64,000 bases of DNA from Diadema setosum (taxonomy: Eukaryota; Echinodermata; Echinoidea; Diadematoida; Diadematidae), in assembly GCA_033980235.1 (NCBI GenBank), contig CM067080.1, positions 248,001 to 312,000 of the forward strand, given 5' to 3'. The notes under the pieces were generated by a model, which was not told the DNA's origin, did no database searches, and worked only from the letters and a program-made list of their open reading frames with translations. Of the stretch, positions 44,636 through 57,580 are shown piece after piece. Every line of letters begins with the position of its first letter. The stretch's first letter is position 1. The translations under genes were made by a program, and so were the position numbers.

Positions 44636-47382
44636 GGGGGGGGGGGGGTTTGGTAACATATTTCTTTTTTTTTTTCCAGAACAGAAGACAAACAATGTAG
44701 GTACAGTCCAAACATGGTAGCTCTTGTGACAAAGTGACTTAAAGATTGTAGAGATGTTAGGACATTTGAGATGTTGGTCAGACTTTGTTAAAAGTACAAC
44801 TTAGCTGTTGCCTTCTGTGCCCTGCTTCTATACACAGTTAAGAGTCCCAAGAGGTACATTCCCCCAGGAGCCTGAATCAACACAAGTTTTAATTTTCAAC
44901 TTCCTGTTTCTACTTCCCTCAAACCCTCTTGGTCTAGAATCCAAAAAAAAAATAATAATAATAATGATTTAATCTCTGACGTGTTCATCCAAAGCATGGC
45001 AGGCATGCACAATCAGTTTTCTCTGTTGCACAGTCTCCCTGCTTGCTCTCCCATCCCACTCTGTGTTTTAATCCTTCAACCAGTCTATTCTTCTCATCAA
45101 TCTATTCTCCACTGCCTAAACAATCTGCATCTTGACTATTAACATTGGGAATGAAAAGTGAAGTTCAGGAATTGAGTCACAGAAGTGATACAGGTATCTA
45201 TCATAAAGTGCATTCAAACCTCCATGTAGCAACCTGTCAGGGGAAATGTGAAAGTTAGTGTGTGTGGAGAGGGTGATGGCCAAATTGATTAGATCACTTA
45301 ATATCTGCAATAAATGGCACGTGCATGTCTTTTGCAGATGTACATGTACGGATACAAGAGATAATAACCTAAATGTAACATAAGTAGACTTGTTTCAGAA
45401 ATAAAGGAGGGCAAAAAAGCAGAATTTTATTTTTAGTTTTGTAGGTTTGCAATTGAATTGGAAGTATCAAGACACACCAAGATGTTACATGAGATGCTGA
45501 AAATAAAAAATGAGAATTTATTACATGGACGGAGTACAAGTTGCAGCTGTACATTTTGAAAACCTGCCTTTTGGAGGCAAATAAGGTGGCCAGTAACAGA
45601 TGGCCACTACGATATATATGCAGGATCTTAAAACATGATTTTCTCTACAGATCTAGTGTCATGGCTGCACTAAAAAACTGATTACCACAGGTATCAAAAG
45701 TGTCACAGCCAACATCCCCAAAGTGGGCACAAAGAAAGAAAGGACTGAAAGGTATAGCAATGATAATACAAGAAATCTTAATTATGACAATAAAACAGTT
45801 GACTATCTACAACACACTGTATGACAAAGCTCTTACCATTATCAACTCACTGTTTTTTGAATTAGAAATGAATGCTGTCAAAACAGTCATACTTCTCAAC
45901 TTGGTGATGCACTGGAAAGAACACACCAATCTTACTGCTGTATGCTACAGAAGTACTGGGGATCTTCAGTCTAGGAATTCACAGGCTTGTATACTGTGTA
46001 TGGCAATAAATCAGTTTCCACTTTATGTGTACATGTCAAGTCGTATGCAAATCATTTTGTACAAGCAGTTTTCGCTTGAGGGCTGGTATTTCAGTAATGT
46101 AACAATGTCAATGTCTTCTGACATGTGTTGTGATGGGACAAAAACGAGGAAGACAAATGAACAGCTAAACTATGCAAGGATGGGAGGCAACCTTGACTTA
46201 TCCTCACTTACAATTTGAGGGTGTGGTATAGTGCTTGTTGGAATGATTGTTGTAAAATGTGTGGGTACCTGTGGTAGGGGGATAAACCTGCATCTGCTGT
46301 ACACTAACAATATGCTTCACTTCATCAAGTTTGTAAGTTGCATGGCCTGTGCATTTCTTTGATTGCTTGATAAAAAGAAAAAGAATGGCTTGAGAAAGAA
46401 GAAGTGCTGTGTTACATTGTAAACTCTGGTATTGTCTCTTTCTTGTGCATTGGTGCACATACCTAATAATGCACACATACACACACACACACACACTATT
46501 TAAACAGGCGACTGCGAATGGAGACACAGGCAGAGAAAGGCTAGGAGTGGCAGAGGGAGAAGCAGAGGGGGTAAGGCAGGGGCAGTCCTCCCCTACCTCC
46601 CCAACTTGGTCTGGAGAAAACGGCAACAATTCTGCAAGCACTGAGAGAAACGGATCGGTACAGACCTTGTTTAGATGCATGCCGGATGCTACAGCACGAA
46701 CCCTTTGTTTCATTCCTTCTTTTTTTTTTGGGGGGGGGGGGGATGGAGATTTGGGATGGCTAGATGGGAGCCAATCAGGAGCATGCTGTAAGATATGATG
46801 TCAAGAAATTAGGGCCCTTTTGATTAGGAGATTTGCAGTTATTGTAAAGTGCAATGATTGCTATGGTAGCAGCAGGGAAATAACAGTTCAGCTGCTACTT
46901 CATTCTTGCTATGATAACTACTACAGCAGACAATGATGGCAAACTTCTTGTGTGCAATAGGCCAATGTCCAGCATTTACTGTCATGCCAACTCCTTCCTT
47001 TACTAGCTAGACAAAGGAGAACGATTTTTTCTTTACTCCAGTCTGGCACACCCGCAGGTAATAGCAAACCACTTCTCTGCCTGTAGCACCAAACTTCTTG
47101 GAAAAACATGGCATGTAGCATGAATTAATGGTTGCACAGTAAAGGAGTTATGAGGATGAACAAATTGGATGTAAAGTATGTTAAAGAGAACACTCCCTTC
47201 TCTTGAAAAAAAAACATAATAAAGTAGAGAAAACTCTGAAGTCTGCTAGACAGCCAAATCAGACCAGGGTTGAATGCACAGAACTACTTTGGTCTTCTGT
47301 GTTCTGCAGAATGCCTTGTTCTAAATATTGACTTCAAACCAAACCAGTGCAGTGCATGTGAGTAATGTGCAAGCTAGTCTTG
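41410..47382. other. Intron 14 sequence, mostly unassigned
   Basis: No gene with recognisable homology. It includes a candidate terminal exon at 41793-41975 (see findings), a T-run joined to a G-run at about 44607-44648, a CA array at about 46474-46496, and a T-run/G-run at 46720-46741. A 172-codon open frame at 45700-46218 shows no family resemblance. Confidence 0.5.
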
Positions 47383-47948
47383 TTAAAGGGAAGGTAAACC
47401 CAAAGAGCAATGTGGATTGAGTGAAAGCAGCAACATTAGTAGAACACATCAGTGAAAGTTTGAGAAAAATCGGACAATCGATGCAAAAGTTATGAATTCT
47501 TAAAGTTTTGGTGTTGGAACCGCTGGATGAGGAGACTACTAGAGGATATGACGTATGAGTGGACAACAATACAAAGAAAATATAAAGGATATTCAACAAA
47601 AATTCACTTTTCTAGAATTATGAAAGAGCAGTGGATCAACCGCTTTCAGAAAGCAGGGGGAATAATTGCTACCCTTAACATATGTCAATATCAAGTTGAT
47701 GGAATTTGTAATTTTCATGAAAAATGGATTTTTGTAGTATTTTCTTTATATTTTCTTGATATTGTAGTCCACTCATACGTCATAACCTCTAGTAGTCTCC
47801 TCATCCAGCGGTTCCAACACCAAAACTTTAAAAATTCATAACTTTTGCATCGATTGTCCGATTTTCTTCAAACTTTCACTGATGTGTTCTACTAATGTTG
47901 CTGCTTTCACTCAATCCACATTGTTCCTGGGGTTTATCTTCCCTTTAA
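47383..47948. mobile_element. Foldback MITE with TTAA target, copy 3
   Basis: TTAA ends with termini AGGGAAGGTAAACCC and GGGTTTATCTTCCCT. It is very similar to copy 1 over its full length (shared GAGGATATGACGTATGAGTG, AGAATTATGAAAGAGCAGTG) and in the same orientation. Confidence 0.85.
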
Positions 47949-48445
47949 CTAATTTGTAGTATGAAATAGACTTTGTCTAAAGACAAGAGGAAGAAAGTGA
48001 GAGAGAAAATTTCCTGCACATCAGATTTCTGTGTGTGAATCAAAATCTCTTTTATATATATTAAAAAAAAAGACTGACCACATGAAATAATCTTGAGCTG
48101 TCGTGTTTTATAGCAAAATTTTACAGTGCACTTAAAAATTATCAAAACACTATGCAATATTACATTGCATGACTAAAGCATGACGCTTACACAATGTATA
48201 TTACAATGAAATATGGCGAGGAAAAAAAAAAACAAGATGCTTACTCTGCAGATAAAACACAATTTTGCATGATTTGCCTTTGAATTGCACCCAGGGATGT
48301 GCAAGCAGCCACAAATTCTGTTCTTTTGACAAGGTAAAATTAATAGATACAGTGTACATATATCTGGCAAGGTCAAGCTAGGCAAATTTCATACTTGTTA
48401 AAAGTTTGCTGTCTGTTGACAAAGTACCAATACTGCATTGCAGTA
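47949..48445. other. Intron 14 sequence without recognised feature
   Basis: AT-rich, nothing recognised. Confidence 0.5.
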
Positions 48446-48977
48446 TAAGACCCAGTTTACAGTGCGGGGCTGGGCCGAGCCGCGGCCGAGCCGCGGCCGA
48501 GCCCAGCCTCAATTGCGAGCCCGAGCCCCGCAATTTTGTCCATTTACACTGCCAGGCTCGGCCGCGCTTTTAATTCAAACCATTCAATATTTTGTCATAG
48601 TGGCGCTCTGTTGGTAAACAAACGCAATTTGGTATAGTCTGCTTTTCAGACCCTTTGCCAACTGAATTCTGTGGCGACAAAGTCGCCGTTCGGGCAAAGG
48701 CCTTTGCCGAAGGAAAAATCCTTTGCAGGACAAAACCACCTTAAACTATACTAGTTTTCGACATTGAGGGGGTTAGTATCCTGAATAGCGAAATAGTACG
48801 GGCAGAGGGTTTGGAAGCCAGACTAAAATTGGCCGCGCATTTGGCCTCGCTCTGGAGGTGGTCTCGGCCATGGCCCTGCGAGGCCAATTTTGGCCCCACA
48901 TTTGGCCTTTTGCGCATTTACACCGAAATGAAGGCAGCTCAGCCGCGGCCGAGCCTTGCACTGTAAACGGGGTCTAA
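48446..48977. mobile_element. Harbinger-like MITE with TAA duplication
   Basis: TAA at 48446-48448 and 48975-48977 flanks inverted ends GACCCAGTTTACAGTGC / GCACTGTAAACGGGGTC. A 3-bp TAA duplication with such ends fits the PIF/Harbinger group. The interior is unusually GC-rich for this window, with repeated GCCGCGGCCGAGCC words near both ends. Confidence 0.75.
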
Positions 48978-49790
48978 GTCCATATGGACAAAACATAGAA
49001 AAGGCTGCATTTTCATATACGTATTTTGGTGAGTGTTGCATCATATGCAATGCAGATTTGTTTGAAGGCATGGAATGTTCCTCATTAATGGTAATATCCC
49101 ATGATAAAGGGAAGTGCTGTTGTAGTAAAAATACACTTGCTGATAGTGGCAGGTAGACCTATGCTACCACACACTTGGCTACACTATAGCATAAAGACTG
49201 GTCTATGAGCCAGCTCAAAATTGAGGTACAGCTGTATAATGTATAAAGAGAAGCATAGGGAGAGAGAGAGAGTAAGTGTGTGTGAGTAAGGTTATTGATG
49301 TTTGACTAGTCATTTCATTTATACTTGTCAGAGTAATGATTGGTAAAAGTTGTTATTTTTACACTTGTCTCTCTTGTTTAGTGTCACATTGCATTTGTTT
49401 GCTTGTTTTTTTCATCATCTGCATACAAATCAAGAAATGAGTCTTAATGACTGTACTAAGTTAAGGCATCATTCTCAATCAAATCTGAGCCATTTTCATA
49501 CCTTCCTTCTGACAATGTGAAACCAACTGTCAGTATGACAAGTACCAAGTGCTATTAAGTTGTGCATGTACAATGTAGCTGTGTAATCTTCCTACTTCTT
49601 TTTATTTGCAACAATTTCAGAGCTAATCTGATCAGTTGCAGCTTCATTTCTTGGTATCTAGCAACACGTAACATAACACAAAAATTCCAAAACAGAAAGA
49701 GTAGGTTACATTCATATCAAAATTTTAGGTACTGTGTATACAGACCATAATCTCTTAGATATAAATTTAGTTAAAATTAATTCTGTCAGC
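48978..49790. other. Intron 14 sequence without recognised feature
   Basis: Short GA array near 49261-49271, otherwise nothing recognised. Confidence 0.5.
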
Positions 49791-49833
49791 TTAACCCTAT
49801 TCTAACTGGGCTATTTGAGACCAAGTTTTTACT

Positions 49834-49872
<39 letters not shown>

Positions 49873-50598
49873 CAATTTGACCCCCCCTTCAGATCTCGGC
49901 CGCCAATCGCGCGATCGCTGCAAAATTTTGCCTGAACATAGAGCCGGATGTCAACTACAAGATCACATGGTCATACAATAGAAAAATTTTGATTTCATAA
50001 TTTTTAATAAATTAATTATGCAAATTAACGCATGAAATCATGTTTTCACCTATAACTCCATCAAAAAGACTGAAGGATTATTAAATTTTTGTGTCAGAGT
50101 TCCTCAAGACACATCAAACAATTTTCTAGCAAAAAAATAGTGCAATCAAAATCATTTTCTTTTGTTTTTTGTTGTTTTGTTAATTTCTTATGTATTTTAT
50201 TGTTTTTTCGATCTTTTGTTTTCTATTGTTTTTTGCCAAAATTTGTTGGAGGCACTTTTTCAAGCTTATCTACATTAGAATTGATTTATTTCAATGGTTA
50301 AAAGTTGAAATAATCTAATTTATATCAATTAAACAAAAAAACACAGTTTGCATTGGATTTGCACACGAAATCATGAATTCGAGCGTTTTTCGGGTTGACA
50401 TGCATATACTAAACATTGCATAACTTCAGAACGGTGTACCCGGACGTCGCAAATTTGGTCTCAAAATATGCGCGAGACTCGAATGAAAAAAGTCATGAAA
50501 CGACGTGGCAAAATCTTTGTGCGTTGCGGAATCATTGCGCGAAACGTCAAGGGGGGGGTCAATTTGACCCCCCCCCCCCCCAGTTAGAATAGGGTTAA
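49791..50598. mobile_element. TTAA-flanked MITE, G/C-hairpin family, copy 4
   Basis: TTAA at 49791-49794 and 50595-50598, ends CCCTATTCTAACTGG and its inverse. It is the reverse complement of copy 2 (13447-14221) over nearly its full length. The left subterminal G-run has expanded to 38 (49834-49871), followed by TCAATTTGA and C-run. The right hairpin has a C-run of about 16. Confidence 0.85.
49834..49871 (+). repeat. 38-base poly-G run
   Basis: Longest homopolymer in the window. It is the expanded arm of a MITE subterminal hairpin. Confidence 0.9.
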
Positions 50599-52774
50599 CA
50601 AACCCATCTGTTATGACTTCCTCCTACAGCAGAAGCTGTAAATTTGCAAGGGTTTAATTTCTTGCAGAAATCGTGACTTCTGTTGGACCAGGAATTTAAC
50701 AAGACACAAAAATGTCACCATGCACTAGGGCAATAATGCCCTTAAGATAGTCTTGGTGTCAATTTGCAAAAGTGGCATCTCACAAAAATGTCTGTGATCT
50801 CTCATTTGTGAAAGTATCTGTATGCAAAAATCACAGCATATACACATGTACAGTATATGACACTAGGGTAGAGGGAACAGCTGCTTATAAGAGATGACTG
50901 CATAACATTTTTTTTTTTTGTACCAATTCAGCACACCTCAATGTCAAGCTGTGTTGCACTGTACCTATTAAAGAAAGCTGGATACACTTTAATGTTGGAG
51001 TAGTTTCCAGCTTTGCACAGTGTCAAACACACGTTCCTAGACAGGTATCCTCATATTTGATAACAGTATGATACCTTAAATTTTACCCATTTTTATATTC
51101 CACACCCATAGGACACAAAAAAGCATGGTGTAAAGTGGCATGGCATGACAACAGAAATACAAATATGTCTCCTGATTGCCTGAAGGGGTTTTGGCAAGGG
51201 TTTCATACTTAAAACAGACAAAGTTCCAATGCATTTCACTTGCTTGACATTGAGTTTCACTTGCCCTGGACAAGCAAGGTTTGTAGCACCATGGATACAT
51301 TGTAGGTGAATACATGGGCAAAGATATTCTTAAGTACATTTATGTTGTTGTTGGGTTGATGGTTTTTTTTTTTTGTTTTTTTTTTTTGTTGTTGTTTTTT
51401 TTTGGGGGGGGTGAGGGATTTCCACATCTCATCACAGAGAGATGGAAATTCTTTTCATTGTCCCCCCCCCCCCCACTGTTTTTTCATGTGCTGCATAATA
51501 TATATAAATTATTTGCAATTACCTTATACTGAGGAAAACAGTATTATTTTGTAAGAAATGAAGAGGAAGCTAAAAGCACAAGTGAATGGGAACTGTCATC
51601 TGTAATTGATAGAAGACATACTGATATTCCTAAAACATGCATTCACCCCAGCCTAAGAATACTTGGTCTTCAATGGGTTATACTACTCTCAAATTACAAC
51701 TACATCATGTTACTTATAAATGAGTACTTGCAAATACATACAGTAGCCACTATTAGGAGCAGGTATTATACCACCTACAGTGTATGAAGCAAAAAAAGGA
51801 ATAGGAACAGACATTAGATATGCCATCATGTGCGCAGAAGAAATATTATACCTTTAAGATGTTTGAATATTGAATGCATTTTGTGTCAATTATGAGAACA
51901 TTTTTGTCTGTGAGATGACAGGTTTTTGTCTGAACTGTGAGAGTGTGTTACTACATGTATCTAACATAACACTTCTTTTATTACTTTTCTTCACTGTTAA
52001 AATTGAGATACGTTATGTTTGATATTTATGAATTTGATAATCTTTCACGTGTAATGTTCAGTCAGTCTACTAGAGTATGTAACTTTCTTTATCTACTAAT
52101 TGTTTCCTTCCTACCAAATTCATCACAGTCAAATCTTACTATGAAGGTTTTGTGCATTCAGTAATAAGATGACTTGCACAAACCTGTGATGATGAGTAGG
52201 AAGTGAACCTGATGTGGATTCAATGCTTGATTTCATGATTTATTCTTTTCAGTGAATGAACTCTAATATTGTGTTCAATTTGTTTTGTCATTACCAGAAC
52301 AGGCTCAGAAATATGTTCTGTAACACTGTAGTTGTCTTGTGTAAGCTCATAGAATTCTACTTTAAAAAGAGCAGACACCTGTCTGAGAAGCAATTTAAAT
52401 TGCATTTGGCTTGACTTTGGAAAGTTTAAGCGTTATTTTTAAAAGTTCATGGTAGTTTCTCATACTGCTCAAGACATCTGCTTGTTGCCGAAAGATTTTC
52501 GATCCTTTCCACTTGAATTATCAAAGTAATAACTGCCTACAAAGTCACGTTGATTTGATTGTAATATGCCTCGCACAAGCATGTTATGAACAGTATGAAT
52601 TGGAGAAGGGAAGTTTGTGTGAAACCATGTGTACAATGTATGTAGTCCTTAAGAGTAGGTGCAATGTATTGTGGAACATCTCAGTCCAGATTGTCACCTG
52701 AATTATACGTCATCTCTTCATTGAGCAATTGACTTGATCCACTATCCCCCTCCCGTCTCTCCTCCTCCTCACAG
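50599..52774. other. End of intron 14
   Basis: No gene seen. T-run/G-run at 51363-51410 and a C-run at about 51463-51474. A CT-rich polypyrimidine tract leads to the exon 15 acceptor. Confidence 0.6.
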
Positions 52775-52974
52775 ATCAAGAACATCCCAGGGCGTGTCCA
52801 GCTACCACTCTCCGACGGCAACATGTTGAGCATCCCAGTAGACAAGGTGGAGTTCCACCCTGAAGTGGCCACTATTAATATCCCAGAGGACATGGCAAAA
52901 ACTGGCGTCTGGAAGGCTCTGGCCAAGAATGCAGAGGGTGGACATGTGGTACACAGGAAGGCCAGTGGAAAAGA
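52775..52974 (+). CDS. SLC4 transporter exon 15 of window (C-terminal tail)
   Basis: 200 nt, phase 0 in and phase 2 out, after a 16.3-kb intron. It encodes IKNIPGRVQLPLSDGNMLSI, then PVDKVEFHPEVATINIPEDM and AKTGVWKALAKNAEGGHVV. The VxLPxxxGxxLxIPV pattern resembles tails of electroneutral NBCn1/NDCBE. The remainder is lineage-variable and I cannot place it. The acceptor follows a CT-rich tract and the donor is GTGAGT. Confidence 0.92.
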
Positions 52975-55814
52975 GTGAGTCTACAGTTCTCTGTTTCCAA
53001 AGAATTGTGATGATAATAATGATAAGATATGTGGATAATGTCTAGAGAAAGAATTCAATAACAACATGATATATGATAATTTCCACAGAGCTGTAGGATG
53101 TTTAATATCATTAATCATGAAACAAATGTAAAGAAGATTGCATTGGTTTGAGCTTCAAGGTTACTTTTGCTTTTAATTCAGTGATTACGTGCAGTTTTGC
53201 AAGTGCAATGGCAGTGAGGAATGATATTGTAAATACTGTAATTATCACTGATATTATAGAGTCCTGATCCAAAGTAATGAAACAATGAAGTCTAGGGTCT
53301 TGTTACCATTGGTGTAAGAGACAAGTGCTATCAAGAAGGTTTGTGGCATGGACACACAAGAAAATCATAAGCCAAAATTGAATGTCCCCAGGAACTGCCA
53401 CCATTTCAAGTCTGCTAATGTACAGCAATGTCTCTATCAACATTAGCGAGCAACAAGTTCAAGATTCATTTTGTTACACATGATCTATCCTTGTATCGTG
53501 AATTATACTTTCTGTGGAACCTTAAAAAAGAAATGCTACTGACTGAGGATATTCCAAAATGTGACTTCAGAAGGATTGGTGAGGAAATACTTCCCCCCTG
53601 TCCACAAATTGTCTGCAGGTGCAAATACTCTAGGCATTTCAGTCTGCTGATCTAAGTTGAAATGAAATGGTAGATGTCTACAATATAGATTCCATGCTCA
53701 GCCTCTGTTCTAAAAACTTGATAAGGAATGAGAAGGGTATAGGTAGGGTGTGGAGGGTTACCACATTACCTGGCCCTCAGATGTAGAACAATTGGATACA
53801 GTCCAAGAGTCAGGCAAGGGTGCCCCATTTGGACTGGTTCCAAAACTAATTCCACCTGATTCTACCTCTCTTTCTCTCACATGGAAGAAAACGTGAGTGC
53901 CCTTGACTTCAACCCTCTCTTGGGATGATGTCATTAATCACAAAGGAGAAAATCCCCTCAAATTGTTTGCTCTGCAGTGATAAGAAGTGAAAATGATGAT
54001 TGTCAGGATCAGTCAAAGTCAAATTTAAATGAGTGTGGAGAGAGGTGTTATTTTCATGGGTATGGGTAGATTCCTCACAGAGAGTTGGTAATGTGTTCAA
54101 GTTTCAAATTGCCTTTATTGACTTTTTCTCAGGTAGAGAAAAAAAAATCAAACATCTAATAGACTTCTTACTGCAACTGTCACAGTACAAAACCACAACA
54201 AAACGTATGTGAGATATTTCGCCATATATTTTTTTAGAATTGATCGCTTGTGTCAATTTAACTTTCCTGTAAAATTCTTTTATTAGACTGTTGAATAGAT
54301 TTATGCCATGACAAAAATAAAGAAAAAGAAGCGTCCCAAAGTGGCACTGGATGCTACCAGCTTAATATAAATATTGATTGATCAAAATGTGATATGATTG
54401 GTTTATCATTAAATGTTTAAGAGAACACTTAAAGCTATTTCCATCAACCTCTGATATGAATGTGATGTACATGTAAATGCTGTACAGACTGAAAGACACT
54501 TACCATCAGAAATTGCAAAGTGATGAATTTCAGATGAATTAAAGAATATAGCTTCAGAACATGGAAGGGATTCATTTTATATGTATGTTTAACTACAATA
54601 TATATGATTGATCTTGTAAAGGCACGTATTCAATATTGAAATAAAAAGGCAATTCTGTACTGAGTCAACATTTATCATGTTAGCGTTATGCTCAAGTAGA
54701 TTCATTGGGTATTGGTTGATCAAGGTACAAGCATTTGGTACATACATGTACAAAATATGAGCACATTGAATAGACCCAGGTTGTACACTCCAGAGTAGAG
54801 GATGGAAAAATTGCCGCTTTATCACCATCATGAAACGTTTTGTGAAATGATAAATGTATAAGCCATAAGTGTTTGATTTCAAAAGTACATATTAGCGTTT
54901 GTCTTTGTTTCTTTTTTCTTTTTCTCTGTTTTAGGCAAATAGTTATTGAAGAACCCTTTTAGTTGGACTTCAGTTTATTATCCTGTGCAATAATAATGCC
55001 CTGTAAATTACTTATTCTGTCAGTTTATTACAACACTATATGAAACAACTGCCTGTCTTTTATGAGCAGATGGATTGTGCCAGAAATGATAGAAACAAAG
55101 CGTACCCTCCCAATGTTGTAACTTGCCTTCTAGTGTGTCCTGAGTGAAATAGATGCTTCATGCATGCACTGCAAACAGCATCAGAGCATTTAATATGTGG
55201 TAGTATCAATCACTTAATGCATCATTTCATTTCACTGACCAAAATGAGTTAGATAATTAAATTTGGCCAATAATAGCGAGGGCTGCACAACTGTAAAAAG
55301 GAGAAATAGCAAAGCAACAATTGCTGTGTGGGGATTAGTTTTATGGTGTTGAAGGGAAGTGCCACTTTATAATCATGGTGACTAAGACAAGTGGACTGAA
55401 AACTAATTGTCAGGGAGGTGGATATTTCATACAAGTTAGAGGCATTAAAAAAAATTCTTAAGTTTCATTAATTTCACTAATTATAAGAAGTAATCCTCAC
55501 CACATTTAATGTTGTAAAATTAAGCTAATTGTTAAAATAAATCATTTCAGAGTAAAAAGTAATTCTCACTAACTTGAGGCTGTAAACTCAACTATTATTT
55601 GTCAAAATCATTCATTTTTATATGAATGGTAATTCTCGTTGTAGAATTGATCAGTCTGGTTGCAGCTGTTCACCCAAAATGTTAATAGGCTTCTTCTTCC
55701 TCTCTCCAATATGATATGGGGATAGGTTTCATTTCTGTCTACTTTCTCTAGAAACTTTTAGAGTGGTAAAGTCCATTCATGTTATTAATCTATGTTTGTG
55801 GTATCCCGCTGCAG
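52975..55814. other. Intron 15
   Basis: 2.84-kb GT-AG intron, AT-rich. No repeat family from elsewhere in the window was recognised. Confidence 0.6.
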
Positions 55815-55998
55815 GAAATCTGGTCCCACCCTGGACCTACCCACCATTCCAGGCAGTCCCAGGGAGTCTACCTACGTAGACCAGCATCGAGGCAGCATCC
55901 AGGAGGTTCGCATTGAGGTCCCCCAGCAGTTCCGTTACTCTGGTGGTAGCTCATCATCACCTCCACCCCCATACCCGGACAACGAGACCTCTGTCTAA
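55815..55998 (+). CDS. SLC4 transporter last coding exon, PDZ ligand terminus
   Basis: 184 nt: one base completing Glu, 60 codons and a TAA stop at 55996-55998. It encodes KSGPTLDLPTIPGSPREST, then a Ser/Pro-rich segment (SSSSPPPPYPDNETSV). The final ETSV fits a class I PDZ-binding motif (Ser/Thr-X-hydrophobic). Vertebrate NBCn1 ends in the closely similar ETSL. PPPPY could also bind WW or SH3 domains, which is inference. The acceptor is CTGCAG. Confidence 0.92.
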
Positions 55999-57580
55999 CT
56001 GGTACTCCATCTCATCCTCCTGGTCCCTTGGCAACTCTGGGAATGCATCACTCCTGAACCATCTATTTGGGATGCATGGAGACAAGATGGAAGTGTCCTG
56101 TGTTGCTTCTCTCTCTATCCATCTATCCATCCATCTATCCGTCTATCTATCTGTTTTCAATGGAAAGATGGAATGAGGAATCAGAGTCTATTTTATGGGA
56201 GTTATTGTCTCCTGTACACGGCATATAATCAGAGTTGTTTTTTTGTCACCAGAGGTAATAGTGAAGTTTTTGATGGATTTTCACATTTTATCTTCTTCCA
56301 CAGAGGATGGATGGAAGTCATGAGAGACAAAGTTTACTTAAGATGTTATTTGCTCCCTGAATGTGGGACCGCTGGTACACAGTGATGACTAGAAAGAGAT
56401 GCATCTCTAACGTTTAGACGGAATGATGATTTCATGTCACAGCAATCTTTATGACAGGATTTTCTGGGGAAAAAACAAGATTAGGTAATTACAATAATTC
56501 TATATATTTAGATATCACTCAGATGTGGAATGCTGTTTTAATTTTTGTATGAGTATCATCAATGAAGCATAATGAGTGTTTAATGAATATGTATTATTTA
56601 TTCTTGAGATTATGAGACAATAGATATTACAATAATTTACTCAGTCTGTTTCTCCTGCCTCACTTTCTATCATCCAGCAGGCCATTACAAAATAGTTTCA
56701 GTCATACAGGGTATAATTAAGCAGAGCTTTTCCAACCCTTGTTATATAAGGTAGACAAAGAAATTGTGTAGCAAAACAGACTCATTCATACTTTTGTCTT
56801 CTTGTGTTAAATTTTCATTTATTTCAATGCACATTTCATTACTAGTATTTGGAATTACAACTATATTCTTTATGAAGATAACATACGTTTATTTTTATGC
56901 TCCACATTGAATCTCACAGACATGTTTCTGCTTCCCCTTATGTTGATTGAAAGCAAATTATTGCTCTGTGGTAGCGACTGGATGTAAATTGAAATAATGC
57001 AAGGAATAGAACCCTGGATGGTATAGGATAGAGAAGAGGCAGTTAGTTTGGGCCCTGTGGGCCGAGGTGGTGTACTTTGTAGCTTTATAGAGCAAAGTAT
57101 GGCATTCATTGCGTTGAGATGGCTACTTTAATCATTTAATGTGAATGAGAGCATTGTTGAATTAGGTGAGTTTGTGGAGGTTATCACATTTTTACTTATA
57201 AAAATACCAGTCTGAAGGGGTGTTTTTGTTTTCTTTTGTTTTCCAGAAAATCTTCTGTTCTTCTTGTGTAGTGGCCTCATTGCAAGTCTTTATCTTTTTT
57301 GTTGTTATTGCTTACTACATGTATTTCTGTAAGGATCATATGAATATTTATGATGGGGACTATGTCTGATTTGTAAGATAATTTGATGTGACGCGCTGAA
57401 TCAACTCCCTCCATTCCATTCTCTGTACATAGTATACACAAGATTTAACAGTGACATAGAGATGTATACAGAGTTTGACGTGATTATACAATAGATATCA
57501 CACTTTATTACTCAAGCAGGGATTTGATCTACCAAACATAGAATAAAATAGTGGATTGAAGTAGGAACTTTGTCAATAAA
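55999..57580 (+). other. Probable 3' UTR of the SLC4 gene
   Basis: AT-rich sequence after the stop, without a further coding match. A short tetranucleotide stretch based on ATCC/ATCT lies at about 56114-56150. The first canonical AATAAA hexamers downstream of the stop are at 57542 and 57575, giving a minimum UTR of about 1.6 kb. The true end is not determined. Confidence 0.6.
57542..57580 (+). terminator. Candidate polyadenylation signals
   Basis: Two AATAAA hexamers (57542-57547 and 57575-57580), followed within 30 bp by ATTAAA and then a T-rich and GT-containing stretch around 57618-57640. They are the first canonical signals after the stop codon. Later AATAAA occurrences (around 57910 and 58061) are alternatives. 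Confidence 0.45.

Larger units (their letters stand above)
1088..57580 (+). other. SLC4-family Na+-coupled bicarbonate transporter gene (3' two-thirds, 16 exons)
   Basis: Gene-level entry. Sixteen exons joined by GT-AG introns in compatible phases encode about 865 residues of an SLC4 bicarbonate transporter. Family knowledge: Na+-coupled SLC4 proteins import HCO3-/CO3 2- with Na+ across the plasma membrane to raise cytosolic pH. An SLC4A10-like member is implicated in sea urchin skeleton-forming cells. Evidence for the Na+-coupled clade: the cytoplasmic motif [27 protein letters not shown] in an early membrane helix, a loop between the fifth and sixth helices with four cysteines and three N-glycosylation sequons, and [14 protein letters not shown]. 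The tail (QLPLSDGNMLSIP, then terminal ETSV) resembles electroneutral NBCn1/NDCBE more than NBCe1. The first ~300 residues expected for a ~1,100-1,200-residue family member lie before the window. One base is missing from frame in exon 3. The exact paralogue (A7, A8 or A10-like) is not resolved. Confidence 0.95.

Noticed and set aside
45700..46218. 172-codon open frame on the + strand inside intron 14
   Set aside because: No recognisable family or repeat-like order and no clear splice signals in phase. A frame of this length is unremarkable in 16 kb of intron.
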